Source: Acetobacterium sp.
Lineage (GTDB): Bacteria; Bacillota; Clostridia; Eubacteriales; Eubacteriaceae
Reading direction: 5' to 3'
DNA length: 9,456 bases
NCBI GenBank assembly: GCA_022013395.1
Contig: JAKLQL010000337.1
Span: 1-9,456, forward strand
Under the pieces are notes generated by a model. It made no database searches and was not told the origin of the DNA. It saw nothing but the letters and a program-made list of their open reading frames with translations. The first letter of the stretch is position 1, and each line of letters opens with the position of its first letter. Of this stretch, positions 1 to 6,459 are shown in pieces. The position numbers and the translations under genes were made by a program.

Positions 1-197
1 ATGGTTTCATCCGAAGATGCACAGAGACTGACCGTAGCCGCTCCCATGGCCAGAGCCATTTCCTGGGGAAAATAGGTGCAGAACACCCCAATCAAGGGAA
101 TATTCTTGTCTTTAATTTCCTTGGCAGCCAAAAATCCATTTCGTCGCGCTTCGGCGAATTCTTCAAAAATAGCCGGTAATTCTGTTTGTAATTTCAT
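1..197 (-). CDS. 2-hydroxyacyl-CoA dehydratase / double-cubane-cluster family protein, N-terminal part
   Basis: The reading frame starts at an ATG at 197-195 and runs off the left edge after 65 codons, so only the N-terminus is visible. It begins MKLQTELPAIFEEFAEARRN and continues through IPLIGVFCTYFPQEMALAMG to a Cys-Ala-Ser-Ser-Asp-Glu-Thr segment. This pattern (a FEEFAEAR-type helix, then GVFCTxxPxE, then a Cys followed by SDET) is typical of the HgdB/FldB-type subunit family and especially of the single-gene double-cubane-cluster reductases (YjiM/DccP-like). These proteins bind Fe-S clusters through conserved cysteines and take electrons from an ATP-dependent activator. A purine-rich AAAGAGAG lies about 8 bases before the ATG; an in-frame ATG six codons upstream (at 215) has no ribosome site. 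The gene is separated from the HDCR operon by a terminator and is probably an independent unit. Its substrate cannot be inferred, and an activator gene is not visible here. Confidence 0.72.
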   Translation of the reverse strand, partial: MKLQTELPAIFEEFAEARRNGFLAAKEIKDKNIPLIGVFCTYFPQEMALAMGAATVSLCASSDET

Positions 198-295
198 AAC
201 AACACTCTCTTTCATTGATGTTTTATGAATCGTCTTAATGCTTATGACCATTCTTTTGAATACTATCATATATGGAAGAGAATATTGAATGAAAT

Positions 296-326
296 AATGG
301 AATAATAATATTTAAACTATTCCATT
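296..326. promoter_or_regulatory. 9-bp inverted repeat, possible operator
   Basis: AATGGAATA (296-304) is repeated in inverted orientation as TATTCCATT (318-326), with 13 AT-rich bases between. The arms match perfectly. The site lies in the AT-rich region between the operon terminator and the leftward gene starting at 197, about 100 bases before its ATG, where a promoter or operator is expected. No convincing -35/-10 pair was found for that gene: a TATGAT box at about 265-270 has only a poor -35. Binding by a regulator is an inference; it could also be a chance dyad in AT-rich DNA. Confidence 0.3.
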
Positions 327-405
327 TGGTTATATTCGTCAGTATTCTCAACCGAAGTTTTTTTCGGATCATGATTGACTGATCTATATTTAATAATCCA
401 GACAT

Positions 406-436
406 TAAGAAAAGGCCATTTCATGGCCTTTTCTTA
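406..436 (-). terminator. Terminator hairpin at the end of the HDCR operon
   Basis: A perfect 13-bp stem, TAAGAAAAGGCCA (406-418) and TGGCCTTTTCTTA (424-436), closes a 5-base loop. It lies 13 bases beyond the hydA2 stop codon. The 3' arm in the transcribed direction contains TTTTCTTA and so provides a U-rich end within the stem, as in many Firmicute terminators. The symmetric composition means it could also stop transcription coming from the left. Confidence 0.85.
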
Positions 437-449
437 TATTTAAACGATT

Positions 450-1829
450 CTATTTTTTAAAGTTATTTTCACCGGTGCAATAGTGAGTATGCAACATATG
501 ATGAGATTCTTTACCGTTTGGAGTCAGTAAATAATCTTCATATATTTTTGCGATTGCAGGGTTCTCATGGGATTTTCGAATCGGTAATTCTGCATCATGA
601 GCGTAGGTTCCTTTTGTTCTTGCTTCGTAAGCGGCTTCTTTTTCGCTGTCGAGAAGCAGTTTCGGTTGTCCGCCACCACTGACACAGCCAACTGGGCAGG
701 TCATCACTTCAATAAAGTGGAGATCCAACTTGCCGGCTTTGAGATCTTCCATCACTGGAATGACATTTGCAAGACCGGTTACAATCCCAACCTTTAGATC
801 AAGATCGCCAACTTTTAAGGTTGCGGTACGGAAAGCGTCGCTGCCGCGAACAGCACTGACGTCCACTGCAGGAATTGGATTGCCGGTGATCAGTTCGTAA
901 CCGGTTCTGATCGCTGCTTCCATAACTCCCCCAGTAACACCGAAGATGGTACCAGCGCCGGTATACAGACCCAGTGGCTGGTCAAAGTCCTGATCTGGCA
1001 GACTGTTAAAGTCGATACCCATATCTTTGATTAAATAGGCCAGCTCTCTGGTTGTAATGGCGACATCAATATCCTGATAACCGCTGCTGTTCATTTCTTC
1101 ACGGTTACATTCAAATTCTTTACAGGTACAAGGCATGACGGAAACAGTGAATATTTTCGATGGATCATAGTTATCAAGCTTGGCACCATATGTTTTAAAA
1201 ATTGCGCCCATTTGTTGTGGCGATTTACAGGTTGAAAGATGATCCTTCTGCTCCGGATAATTTCTTTCAAGGAAGGAAACCCAGGCCGGACAACATGACG
1301 TGAACATCGGCAATTTTCCAGAACCTTCGGTGACCCGTTTAATCAGCTCGGTTCCTTCTTCCATAATGGTCAGATCGGCGGTGAAGTTGGTGTCATAGAC
1401 ACGGTCAAAGCCGATTTTATGTAGCGCTGCGGCCAATTTTTTTGCTGCCACGGTTCCCAGCTCGCCGCCAAAGTCTTCGGCGATACCAACCCGTACGGCC
1501 GGGGCACATTGAACCATGGTGATGACATTAGGGTCAGCCAGGGCTGCTTTAACCTTATCCAGATTACAGTTGTTGTATGCCGCAAAAAGTGGTTCTTTAA
1601 CAGTACTTGGAAGATTTCGTTCCGCTCTTTTTTGATCATATGCTTTTGGGCCATGATCAACAATGGAAACATAGGATTTGCATTTTTGTACACATTGACC
1701 GCACATCACACACTTATCATAATTGATTTCCTGAGCCTTGCCTTGTTCGCCCTCGATTGCAGACACTGGACATATTTCTGCACATTCTCTACAACCGGTA
1801 CATATTTCTTTATCGATATTAATTATCAT
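450..1829 (-). CDS. hydA2: [FeFe]-hydrogenase catalytic subunit HydA2 of HDCR
   Basis: This 459-residue iron-only hydrogenase oxidises H2 (or forms it in reverse) and feeds electrons to the HycB proteins of the HDCR complex. Residues 1-50 are a two-cluster ferredoxin domain (Cys10, 13, 16, 20 and Cys40, 43, 46, 50). The H-cluster domain carries the three signatures: TSCCPAW at 177-183 (Cys179 as the expected proton-transfer cysteine, Cys180 as cluster ligand), MPCTCKEFE at 232-240 (Cys234), and EVMTCPVGCVSGGGQP at 374-389 (Cys378, Cys382). The C-terminal part ends in a LHTHY motif, as in the small-subunit-like tail of this family. It lacks the longer NuoG-like N-terminus of bifurcating HydA, consistent with the short HDCR type. 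The ATG at 1829 follows AAAGGGGG at 8 bases. It is the last gene of the operon, 17 bases after hycB3. An oddity is Val380 in CPVGC, where Gly is usual. Confidence 0.96.
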   Translation of the reverse strand: MIINIDKEICTGCRECAEICPVSAIEGEQGKAQEINYDKCVMCGQCVQKCKSYVSIVDHGPKAYDQKRAERNLPSTVKEPLFAAYNNCNLDKVKAALADPNVITMVQCAPAVRVGIAEDFGGELGTVAAKKLAAALHKIGFDRVYDTNFTADLTIMEEGTELIKRVTEGSGKLPMFTSCCPAWVSFLERNYPEQKDHLSTCKSPQQMGAIFKTYGAKLDNYDPSKIFTVSVMPCTCKEFECNREEMNSSGYQDIDVAITTRELAYLIKDMGIDFNSLPDQDFDQPLGLYTGAGTIFGVTGGVMEAAIRTGYELITGNPIPAVDVSAVRGSDAFRTATLKVGDLDLKVGIVTGLANVIPVMEDLKAGKLDLHFIEVMTCPVGCVSGGGQPKLLLDSEKEAAYEARTKGTYAHDAELPIRKSHENPAIAKIYEDYLLTPNGKESHHMLHTHYCTGENNFKK

Positions 1830-1846
1830 TTTTTTGTCCCCCTTTC

Positions 1847-2407
1847 TTATAGATTGCCTGTTAAGGTAAGTGCAATAGCTGCTTTGATGCTTTTATCTTT
1901 ACGATCTTGTTCCAGATCCATTTCTTTCAGAACATCATGTGGACATGCTTTCACACAAGCAGGTCCATCAACAACGTCTGCGCAAAGATCACATTTGAAT
2001 GCCGATTTTCGCACTTCATCGGTACCAATTTGATCAACCGCTTTGCCATTTTTTGCAATTGGCAGCATTTCAATCGCACCGAATGGACATGCCATCATGC
2101 AATTTTTACATCCGATACAAAGTGTTTCATTAACAATCACGGTACCATCAACCTTGGTGATGGCTTTGGCCGAACACGAGTTGAGACAAGGTGCATCTTC
2201 ACATTGCTTACATTGAATTGGCAGACAATTATCTTCCAGTTTAATCAAAAACAGTCTCGGTGTAACAGGGATCTCTACGGTTCCTACCGTGTGCGCAACT
2301 TTGTTATCCTTTTGATTATGTACGGTAAAGCATGCGACTTCACAAGCTTTACATCCGGTACACTGATCATTACAAGCGACAACAAATGAACTTAAATTTT
2401 TATTCAT
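1847..2407 (-). CDS. hycB3: Electron-transfer subunit HycB3, four [4Fe-4S] clusters
   Basis: This 186-residue polyferredoxin belongs to the HycB/HydN (DMSO-reductase B-subunit) family. Four cysteine groups are visible: 16/19/22/26, 66/69/74/78, 97/100/103/107 and 139/142/151/155, the last with the wide CxxC-x8-CxxxC spacing typical of the family. No signal peptide or membrane segment is seen. In HDCR, proteins of this type form the electron wire between hydrogenase and formate dehydrogenase, and in the related Thermoanaerobacter kivui enzyme they build a filament. The charged, probably helical C-terminus after residue 158 would suit such contacts, which is an inference. The ATG at 2407 is chosen because GGAGG lies 5 bases upstream. 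An ATG four codons earlier (2419) overlaps this ribosome site and is unlikely. It is followed by hydA2 after 17 bases and is clearly divergent from HycB1/HycB2, so it is not part of the recent duplication. Confidence 0.93.
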   Translation of the reverse strand: MNKNLSSFVVACNDQCTGCKACEVACFTVHNQKDNKVAHTVGTVEIPVTPRLFLIKLEDNCLPIQCKQCEDAPCLNSCSAKAITKVDGTVIVNETLCIGCKNCMMACPFGAIEMLPIAKNGKAVDQIGTDEVRKSAFKCDLCADVVDGPACVKACPHDVLKEMDLEQDRKDKSIKAAIALTLTGNL

Positions 2408-2426
2408 TTTACCCTCCATTTATCTT

Positions 2427-3209
2427 TTAAGATCTTAAATATAGAAAAGAATTTCTCAAATAATTTGTTCTTTTTTTTTTTACAATGGCCCGGAATGTTT
2501 CCTCCCCCAGATCAATTCGATTTGGATGGGTGTAAACATTCATCTGTTCACCCCTGACAAATCCAACTAAGGTAATGCCGGCCTCATCAGCTCGTGAAAT
2601 GCTTAAGCTCGTTGGTGCTGACTTTGATAACACCACCGGGATGCTGCCCTTCTCGGCCTTTGAAATCATATCTGAGGAAATTCTTCCGCTTACTACCAGG
2701 ATTTTATCTCTGCAATCGATATCATTTATAATACAGTATCCGATTACCTTATCTACTGCGTTATGACGGGCGACATCCATAATGGTAATGACTTCCTGAT
2801 CGCCATCATAGATGGCAACGCTGTGAAATCCACCCGTTTCCATAAAAAGTTCGGTTGGCTTAACGTTTTTCCCCATTATTTGATAGATGGTTTGAATTTT
2901 TATAGCCATCGGATTTTCTAATGGTTCCTTTTGAGGACGGGTCATCTGTTCAGCGATCCGTATTTTTGCGCTATTCTTTTTTTCAATGATTTCGATACTC
3001 AAAACATCTTGCTTTCCGCCTAAAACGCCGCAGCTCATAAGGTATCCCACTGCCAGCTCTTTTAAATCTTTCGGTGTGCAGTAAAACGTATTAAACTCTT
3101 TGTCATTTACATACAGCTTCAATGGATATTCGGTTATAATCGATTCATCGACAATATCTGATTGCTCACCTTTGACTTTTACCACAGCCAGCTTTAAAAA
3201 GGTATTCAA
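2427..3209 (-). CDS. fdhD: Formate dehydrogenase maturation sulfurtransferase FdhD
   Basis: FdhD passes sulfur from a cysteine desulfurase to the bis-MGD cofactor of formate dehydrogenase, and without it FdhF is inactive in E. coli. The 260 residues show the family signatures in order: ELAVGYLMSCG (51-61), TGGFHSVAIYD (125-135), DVARHNAVDKVIG (145-157), VVSGRISSDMISKA (172-185), SKSAPTSLSISRADEAG (195-211) and VRGEQMNVYTHPNRI (218-232). The start is a TTG at 3209-3207, placed 8 bases after a strong GGAGGAG. The CxxC loop known to be essential in E. coli FdhD is absent: the only cysteines are 44, 60, 159 and 166. The last 17 residues follow a run of eleven A and look unlike family sequence, so the true C-terminus may depend on the length of that run. 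The gene lies after a 240-base leader containing a structured RNA and ends 19 bases before the hycB3 ATG. Confidence 0.93.
   Translation of the reverse strand: MNTFLKLAVVKVKGEQSDIVDESIITEYPLKLYVNDKEFNTFYCTPKDLKELAVGYLMSCGVLGGKQDVLSIEIIEKKNSAKIRIAEQMTRPQKEPLENPMAIKIQTIYQIMGKNVKPTELFMETGGFHSVAIYDGDQEVITIMDVARHNAVDKVIGYCIINDIDCRDKILVVSGRISSDMISKAEKGSIPVVLSKSAPTSLSISRADEAGITLVGFVRGEQMNVYTHPNRIDLGEETFRAIVKKKRTNYLRNSFLYLRS
2471..2481 (-). repeat. A11 homopolymer near the 3' end of fdhD
   Basis: Eleven consecutive A on the coding strand encode the Lys-rich segment after Ile242 of FdhD. Such runs are prone to slippage of RNA polymerase or of replication. As written, the frame ends at TAA (2427-2429). 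With one A fewer it would end at TGA (2456-2458). With one A more it stays open to a TGA at 2404-2406 that overlaps the hycB3 ATG as ATGA. An assembly error in run length is also possible. Confidence 0.85.
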
Positions 3210-3274
3210 GTTTGCAACTCCTCCTCTCTTAAATCATTTCACATTCATCATCCCAAAGAACTGCAAGAAGCCAG

Positions 3275-3367
3275 TTTTTGAGGTTTCCCTTTGATTTCCG
3301 GGCAGTCGTCAAGTGAATGCAGGCACTCATTTGGCGGCTACCCGGGGTAAAATTATTCTCAAAAAAA
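3275..3367 (-). ncRNA. Structured leader RNA before fdhD, probable molybdenum/tungsten-cofactor riboswitch
   Basis: In the 240 bases between hycB2 and fdhD the transcribed strand folds into nested helices. An outer stem pairs TTTTTGAG (3365-3358) with CTCAAAAA (3282-3275). A GC-rich stem pairs CCGGGTAG (3345-3338) with CTGCCCGG (3305-3298), with one G-U pair. It encloses a hairpin at 3332-3311 whose arms pair with one mismatch. Next to the 3' side is a GG-GAAA-CC mini-hairpin (3289-3282) with a GNRA loop. This architecture, the CCGGG/CTGCCCGGAAA segments and the GNRA loop resemble the Moco RNA motif as I remember it. Its place before fdhD, in an operon for a molybdopterin enzyme, fits. Base C3282 is shared by two helices, so the exact pairing is uncertain. 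A weak hairpin at 3276-3259 and the fdhD ribosome site follow, so control could be at either level. Identification is by eye. Confidence 0.55.
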
Positions 3368-3449
3368 TAGACTGCATCAAAGGTTGGCATGAGTATAATT
3401 TAAGACTCTGCATTGCTCTGATACAGTCCTCACATTTTTATAGTTACTA

Positions 3450-3986
3450 CTATGAGCCTTTTACTTGAGACAGCGAAATCGCTGCTGCTGTTCGTTTGTT
3501 TGAAACAGAAGTTTCCACATCTTCCTCAGTAACAAGTTTTAATGAGGCGGTCGGACAGACTTTTATGCAGGCCGGTCCATCTTCTCTACCAACACAAAGA
3601 TCGCACTTATTGGCAACCATCCGCTCACTGTTATCCAATTGTTTTTTTCCGTCACTGGCGACCACTAGATCAATCGCCCCGTAAGGACAGGCGATCATAC
3701 AGGTTTTACAGCCAATGCATTTATCTGGTAATACCACCACCGCATTGTCAATCATTTCAATGGCCCCTACTGGGCAGGCATTCATACAGGAGGGGTTTTC
3801 GCAATGTTTACACTGCACCGGAACCGTAATAGTCGCTGTTTTGACTATATCCAGTTTTGGGTTAAAGACATATTCGCCGGGTCTCATTTGAAATATTTTG
3901 TCACCTTCATGGGCAACAACACACCCGATCATACAGGTTCTACAGCCAATGCATAAATCAGGATTACCTTTTACAAAATAATTCAT
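3450..3986 (-). CDS. hycB2: Electron-transfer subunit HycB2, four [4Fe-4S] clusters
   Basis: This 178-residue HycB/HydN-family ferredoxin has four cluster motifs at Cys12/15/18/22, 59/62/67/71, 90/93/96/100 and 128/131/140/144. It is expected to dock on FdhF and exchange electrons with HycB3. It is the near twin of HycB1: over 177 aligned residues I count seven differences (positions 79, 83, 87, 121, 133, 173, 174), plus one extra C-terminal Ser, and none touches a cluster cysteine. The ATG at 3986 lies three bases after the fdhF2 stop. Its ribosome site (AAAGGAG) sits within the last codons of fdhF2, so translation of the two is probably coupled. The protein is soluble, without signal peptide. 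Which of the two HycB copies is used in the assembled complex cannot be told from sequence. Confidence 0.94.
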   Translation of the reverse strand: MNYFVKGNPDLCIGCRTCMIGCVVAHEGDKIFQMRPGEYVFNPKLDIVKTATITVPVQCKHCENPSCMNACPVGAIEMIDNAVVVLPDKCIGCKTCMIACPYGAIDLVVASDGKKQLDNSERMVANKCDLCVGREDGPACIKVCPTASLKLVTEEDVETSVSNKRTAAAISLSQVKGS

Positions 3987-3989
3987 TGT

Positions 3990-6158
3990 CTACACTCCTT
4001 TGTTGGCAGTATCGATGCCCATATCTTTTCGAATGCTATCATACGAGTCTTTGATAAACTTTTCGGCCCAAACCTGATCGTCTACCTTTTCAAGATTAAT
4101 GGCACAGTACTTCATTTCAGGGGTGTTACTGATGGGATCCAGATATGGCGTGGTCAGCTCATTACAAGCCCCGATCCACCATTGATATGTCATGTAGGTA
4201 GCACCTGCTTTGACTCGTTCAGTTGGTAAAACCCGGGTCAGAAGACTTCCCCGTTTAGAGTATACCCGGATTAATTCGCCCTCTTTAACATTGAGCTTTT
4301 GACAATCCTCCGGACTCATTTGAATCCAGCCAGGCTCATCTTCAAGATTGGCTAAAGCACGACAGTTTCCGGTCATTGTCCGTACGGAATAATGGCCAAC
4401 TTCGCGAACTGTTGACAATGAGTAAGGATACTCGGCACTTTCAACTTCACATGGTGGTCGCCATTCAGCCGAGAAGAACTTGGCTCTTCCATCCGGATGA
4501 GCGAATTTTCCGCCTTTATGAAGGTATGGTGTGCCCTTGTCTTCCATTGACTCATCCCGGCAAGGCCATTGGATACTTCCCAATGCTTCCATTTTTTCAT
4601 AGGTTGCACCAAAGAAACTTGGCGTTAAGCTTCTCATTTCATCCCATATTTCTTTGGTATCTTTATAGCTCATTGGATAGCCCATTGCTGTTGAAACCAG
4701 CGAAATAATTTCCCAGTCAGTTTTTACATCACCTTGCGGTTCAACTGCTTTTCGGATTCTCTGGAATCCACGATCGCAACAGGAATAAACGCCATCGTGT
4801 TCACCCCAGGCTGTGGATGGTAAAATAACATCCGCATGGAGCGCTGTTTTATTCATGAAAATGTCTTGAACTACAACAAAATCAACCTTTTCAAGCGTTT
4901 CTCTGATTTCCGCCAGGTCGGGGTCCGATTGGGCTGGATCTTCTCCGAATATATAATAAGCATGAATTTTCTTTGCTTCATCTTTTTCTTCGAGAACCTT
5001 GTGCGGAACATGTGTCAGAGGAATCCCAACCTTGTTCGACAATTTTACGCCCCAGGCTTTTTCAAATTTTTCCCGGACTGCATCATCGGTAACCGATTGA
5101 TATCCTGAGTAACAGTTTGGCAAAGCGCCCATATCACAGGCTCCTTGGACATTGTTCTGGCCACGAACCGGGCCAATCCCCATGTTTGGTCCGCCAAAGT
5201 TTCCGGTTAAAAGGGCCAGACTGGAAAGTCCTTTGACCACATCAACCGCCTGGGCAAATTGGCAAACACCCATTCCATAAAGGATCATCGATGTTTCCGC
5301 TTTGGCATAAGCTCTGGCTGCTTCACGAATCTGATCGGCTGGTACATGACAAATTTTTTCAGCATATTCCGGTGTGTATTTTTCTACGATTGCTTTATAT
5401 TCTTCATACCCTGAAGTATGATCTTCAATAAACTTCTTATCTGCTAAACCTTCGGCGATAATAACGTTTCCAATAGCATTTACCAATGCCATGTTGGATC
5501 CGCCTTTCAATTGGAGATGCATATCGGCAATTCGCGCTGATTCGGTGATACGAGGATCGGTTACGATAATTTTTGCACCTTTTTGTTTAGCTTTTACAAT
5601 TCTTCTGGCTACGATTGGATGTGAATCCGCGCCGTTATAACCAAATATAAATAATAACTTTGCATCTTCGATTTCTGGTACGCCCATTGACATGGCGCCG
5701 CTTCCTAATGTGTACTGTAGACCCGCTACAGATGGGGCATGTCAAACCCGGGCGCAGTGATCCACATTATTCGTACCGATGGCGGCACGCATAAATTTCT
5801 GCATGACATAATTTGCTTCGTTTCCGGGACCACGGGCAGAGCCTGTTCCCATTATTGAATCCGGACCATATTTGGCCTTAATTTCTGATAGCCGGCCAGC
5901 GGTGTAGCTGATCGCTTCATCCCACTCCACCTCTTCCAATACACCATTTTTTCTAATCAATGGTTTGGTGAGCCGTTTTGTCAAAATTTGTGGATCATTT
6001 AAATAATCCCAGCCATAATGACCTTTAAGGCATAGGGTTTCTTCATTCGTTCTACCTGGTGCCGGGGTTGCGCTGACAATTTTACCATCGTTTACATTAA
6101 GGTATAATTGACAACCTGCACCACAATAAGGGCAAGTAGTTAGTATCTGTTTTCCCAT
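3990..6158 (-). CDS. fdhF2: Formate dehydrogenase FdhF2, selenocysteine form, CO2-reducing subunit of HDCR
   Basis: This is one gene of 722 residues read through an in-frame UGA at 5744-5742, which encodes selenocysteine 139. Both sides are continuous in frame: HCARV, then Sec, then HAPSVAGLQYTLGSGAMSMG. It is a DMSO-reductase-family enzyme binding bis-MGD with Mo or W and reduces CO2 to formate. The N-terminal [4Fe-4S] cluster uses Cys9, 12, 16 and 43, followed by Lys45, equivalent to the electron-relay lysine of E. coli FdhF. Catalytic residues are Sec139, His140 and Arg333 (in PVRGQNNVQG), close to E. coli numbering. The C-terminal third is the molybdopterin-dinucleotide-binding domain. 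The ATG at 6158 has AGGAGG 7 bases upstream. A start at the ATG at 5693 would remove the cluster and active site and is not credible. There is no Tat signal, so the enzyme is cytoplasmic. It has its own upstream promoter candidates and is followed at once by hycB2. Confidence 0.96.
5715..5731 (-). promoter_or_regulatory. SECIS-like hairpin directing Sec insertion in fdhF2
   Basis: Just downstream of the UGA the mRNA can form CTGTAG-CGGGT-CTACAG, a perfect 6-bp stem with a 5-base loop. The loop begins 17 bases after the UGA, the same distance as in E. coli fdhF as I recall it, and the GGTCT segment at the loop is shared with that element. Bacterial SECIS elements lie within the coding region and are bound by SelB. 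The paralogue fdhF1 lacks this stem. Confidence 0.85.
5742..5744 (-). other. UGA recoded as selenocysteine (Sec139 of FdhF2)
   Basis: The codon aligns exactly with Cys139 (TGT, 8750-8748) of the collinear paralogue FdhF1, and the sequence before and after matches that protein. The position is the known active-site Sec of FdhF enzymes, so this is recoding and not a nonsense mutation. The cell must carry selA, selB, selC and selD elsewhere. Confidence 0.96.
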
Positions 6159-6195
6159 AATACATCCTCCTTCTCAAGTAATCAAGTTTGCCTTA

Positions 6196-6225
6196 ATTAT
6201 GTCATATTGGCATGTACATTGTCAA
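6196..6225 (-). promoter_or_regulatory. Promoter candidate for fdhF2
   Basis: A perfect -35 box TTGACA (6225-6220) is followed after 18 bases by CATAAT (6201-6196), a 5/6 match to the -10 box. Transcription would start near 6189, giving a leader of about 31 bases before the fdhF2 ATG, with the ribosome site inside it. This would let the Sec isozyme and all downstream genes be transcribed without fdhF1-hycB1. Confidence 0.6.
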
Positions 6226-6236
6226 ACTAATATCAT

Positions 6237-6267
6237 AGTATAGCAAATATTTACTTGTCCTTTGCAA
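6237..6267 (-). promoter_or_regulatory. Second promoter candidate for fdhF2, extended -10
   Basis: TATACT (6242-6237) is preceded directly by TGC, giving an extended -10 element. A weak -35, TTGCAA (6267-6262), lies 19 bases upstream. It lies just upstream of the better promoter match, so only one of the two may be used. Confidence 0.35.
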
Positions 6268-6274
6268 ACTGAAT

Positions 6275-6319
6275 AAATCATAATAATCACAGCCGAAATG
6301 TCTGTAATTATTATGATTT
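6275..6319 (-). terminator. Long AT-rich hairpin between hycB1 and fdhF2, possible terminator or processing site
   Basis: Two 18-base arms (6275-6292 and 6302-6319) pair with a single mismatch around a 9-base loop. It lies about 140 bases after the hycB1 stop and just before the fdhF2 promoter candidates. The transcribed strand continues ATTTATTCAG, so the U-rich tail is poor. It could be an attenuator, an mRNA-stabilising 3' end for fdhF1-hycB1, or a cleavage site. The rest of the 301-base gap (6159-6459) holds the promoters and no convincing gene. Confidence 0.45.
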
Positions 6320-6459
6320 GGCGACGATTTTTCGCAATTTTTTACTGATTTTAAACGTTTATCACTCAAAATTTCAATATTACGATAATTATCCGCTTCA
6401 TTTTTCATATTTTCAAAGCTTTTCTATTTTTTCTGTAATTAAAACCACTAATATCTTTA

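Noticed and set aside
352..367. CCGAA/TTCGG hairpin as a second terminator
   Set aside because: The stem is only 5 bp, its T/A run lies in the loop and not after the stem, and a much better terminator lies at 406-436.
1509..2389. Plus-strand open frames opposite hydA2 and hycB3 (1509-2033 and 1907-2389)
   Set aside because: They are antisense to clearly coding, motif-rich genes, encode no recognisable protein and lack ribosome sites.
2408..2419. Upstream ATG for HycB3 (adds MEGK)
   Set aside because: These codons form the ribosome site of the ATG at 2407, and the upstream ATG has no site of its own.
3392..3397. TATACT as a -10 box for an internal promoter before fdhD
   Set aside because: The best-placed -35 hexamer (CAGAGC at 3420-3415) does not match, and no TG extension is present.
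5694..6158. fdhF2 as a broken gene, with a stop codon at 5742 and a restart at 5693
   Set aside because: The stop is UGA at the known Sec position, both sides are in one frame, a SECIS-like hairpin follows, and the restart would remove the cluster and active site.
6202..6408. A 68-codon open frame on the minus strand between hycB1 and fdhF2
   Set aside because: It has no ribosome site, runs through the long hairpin and both promoter candidates, and its protein shows no recognisable family features.
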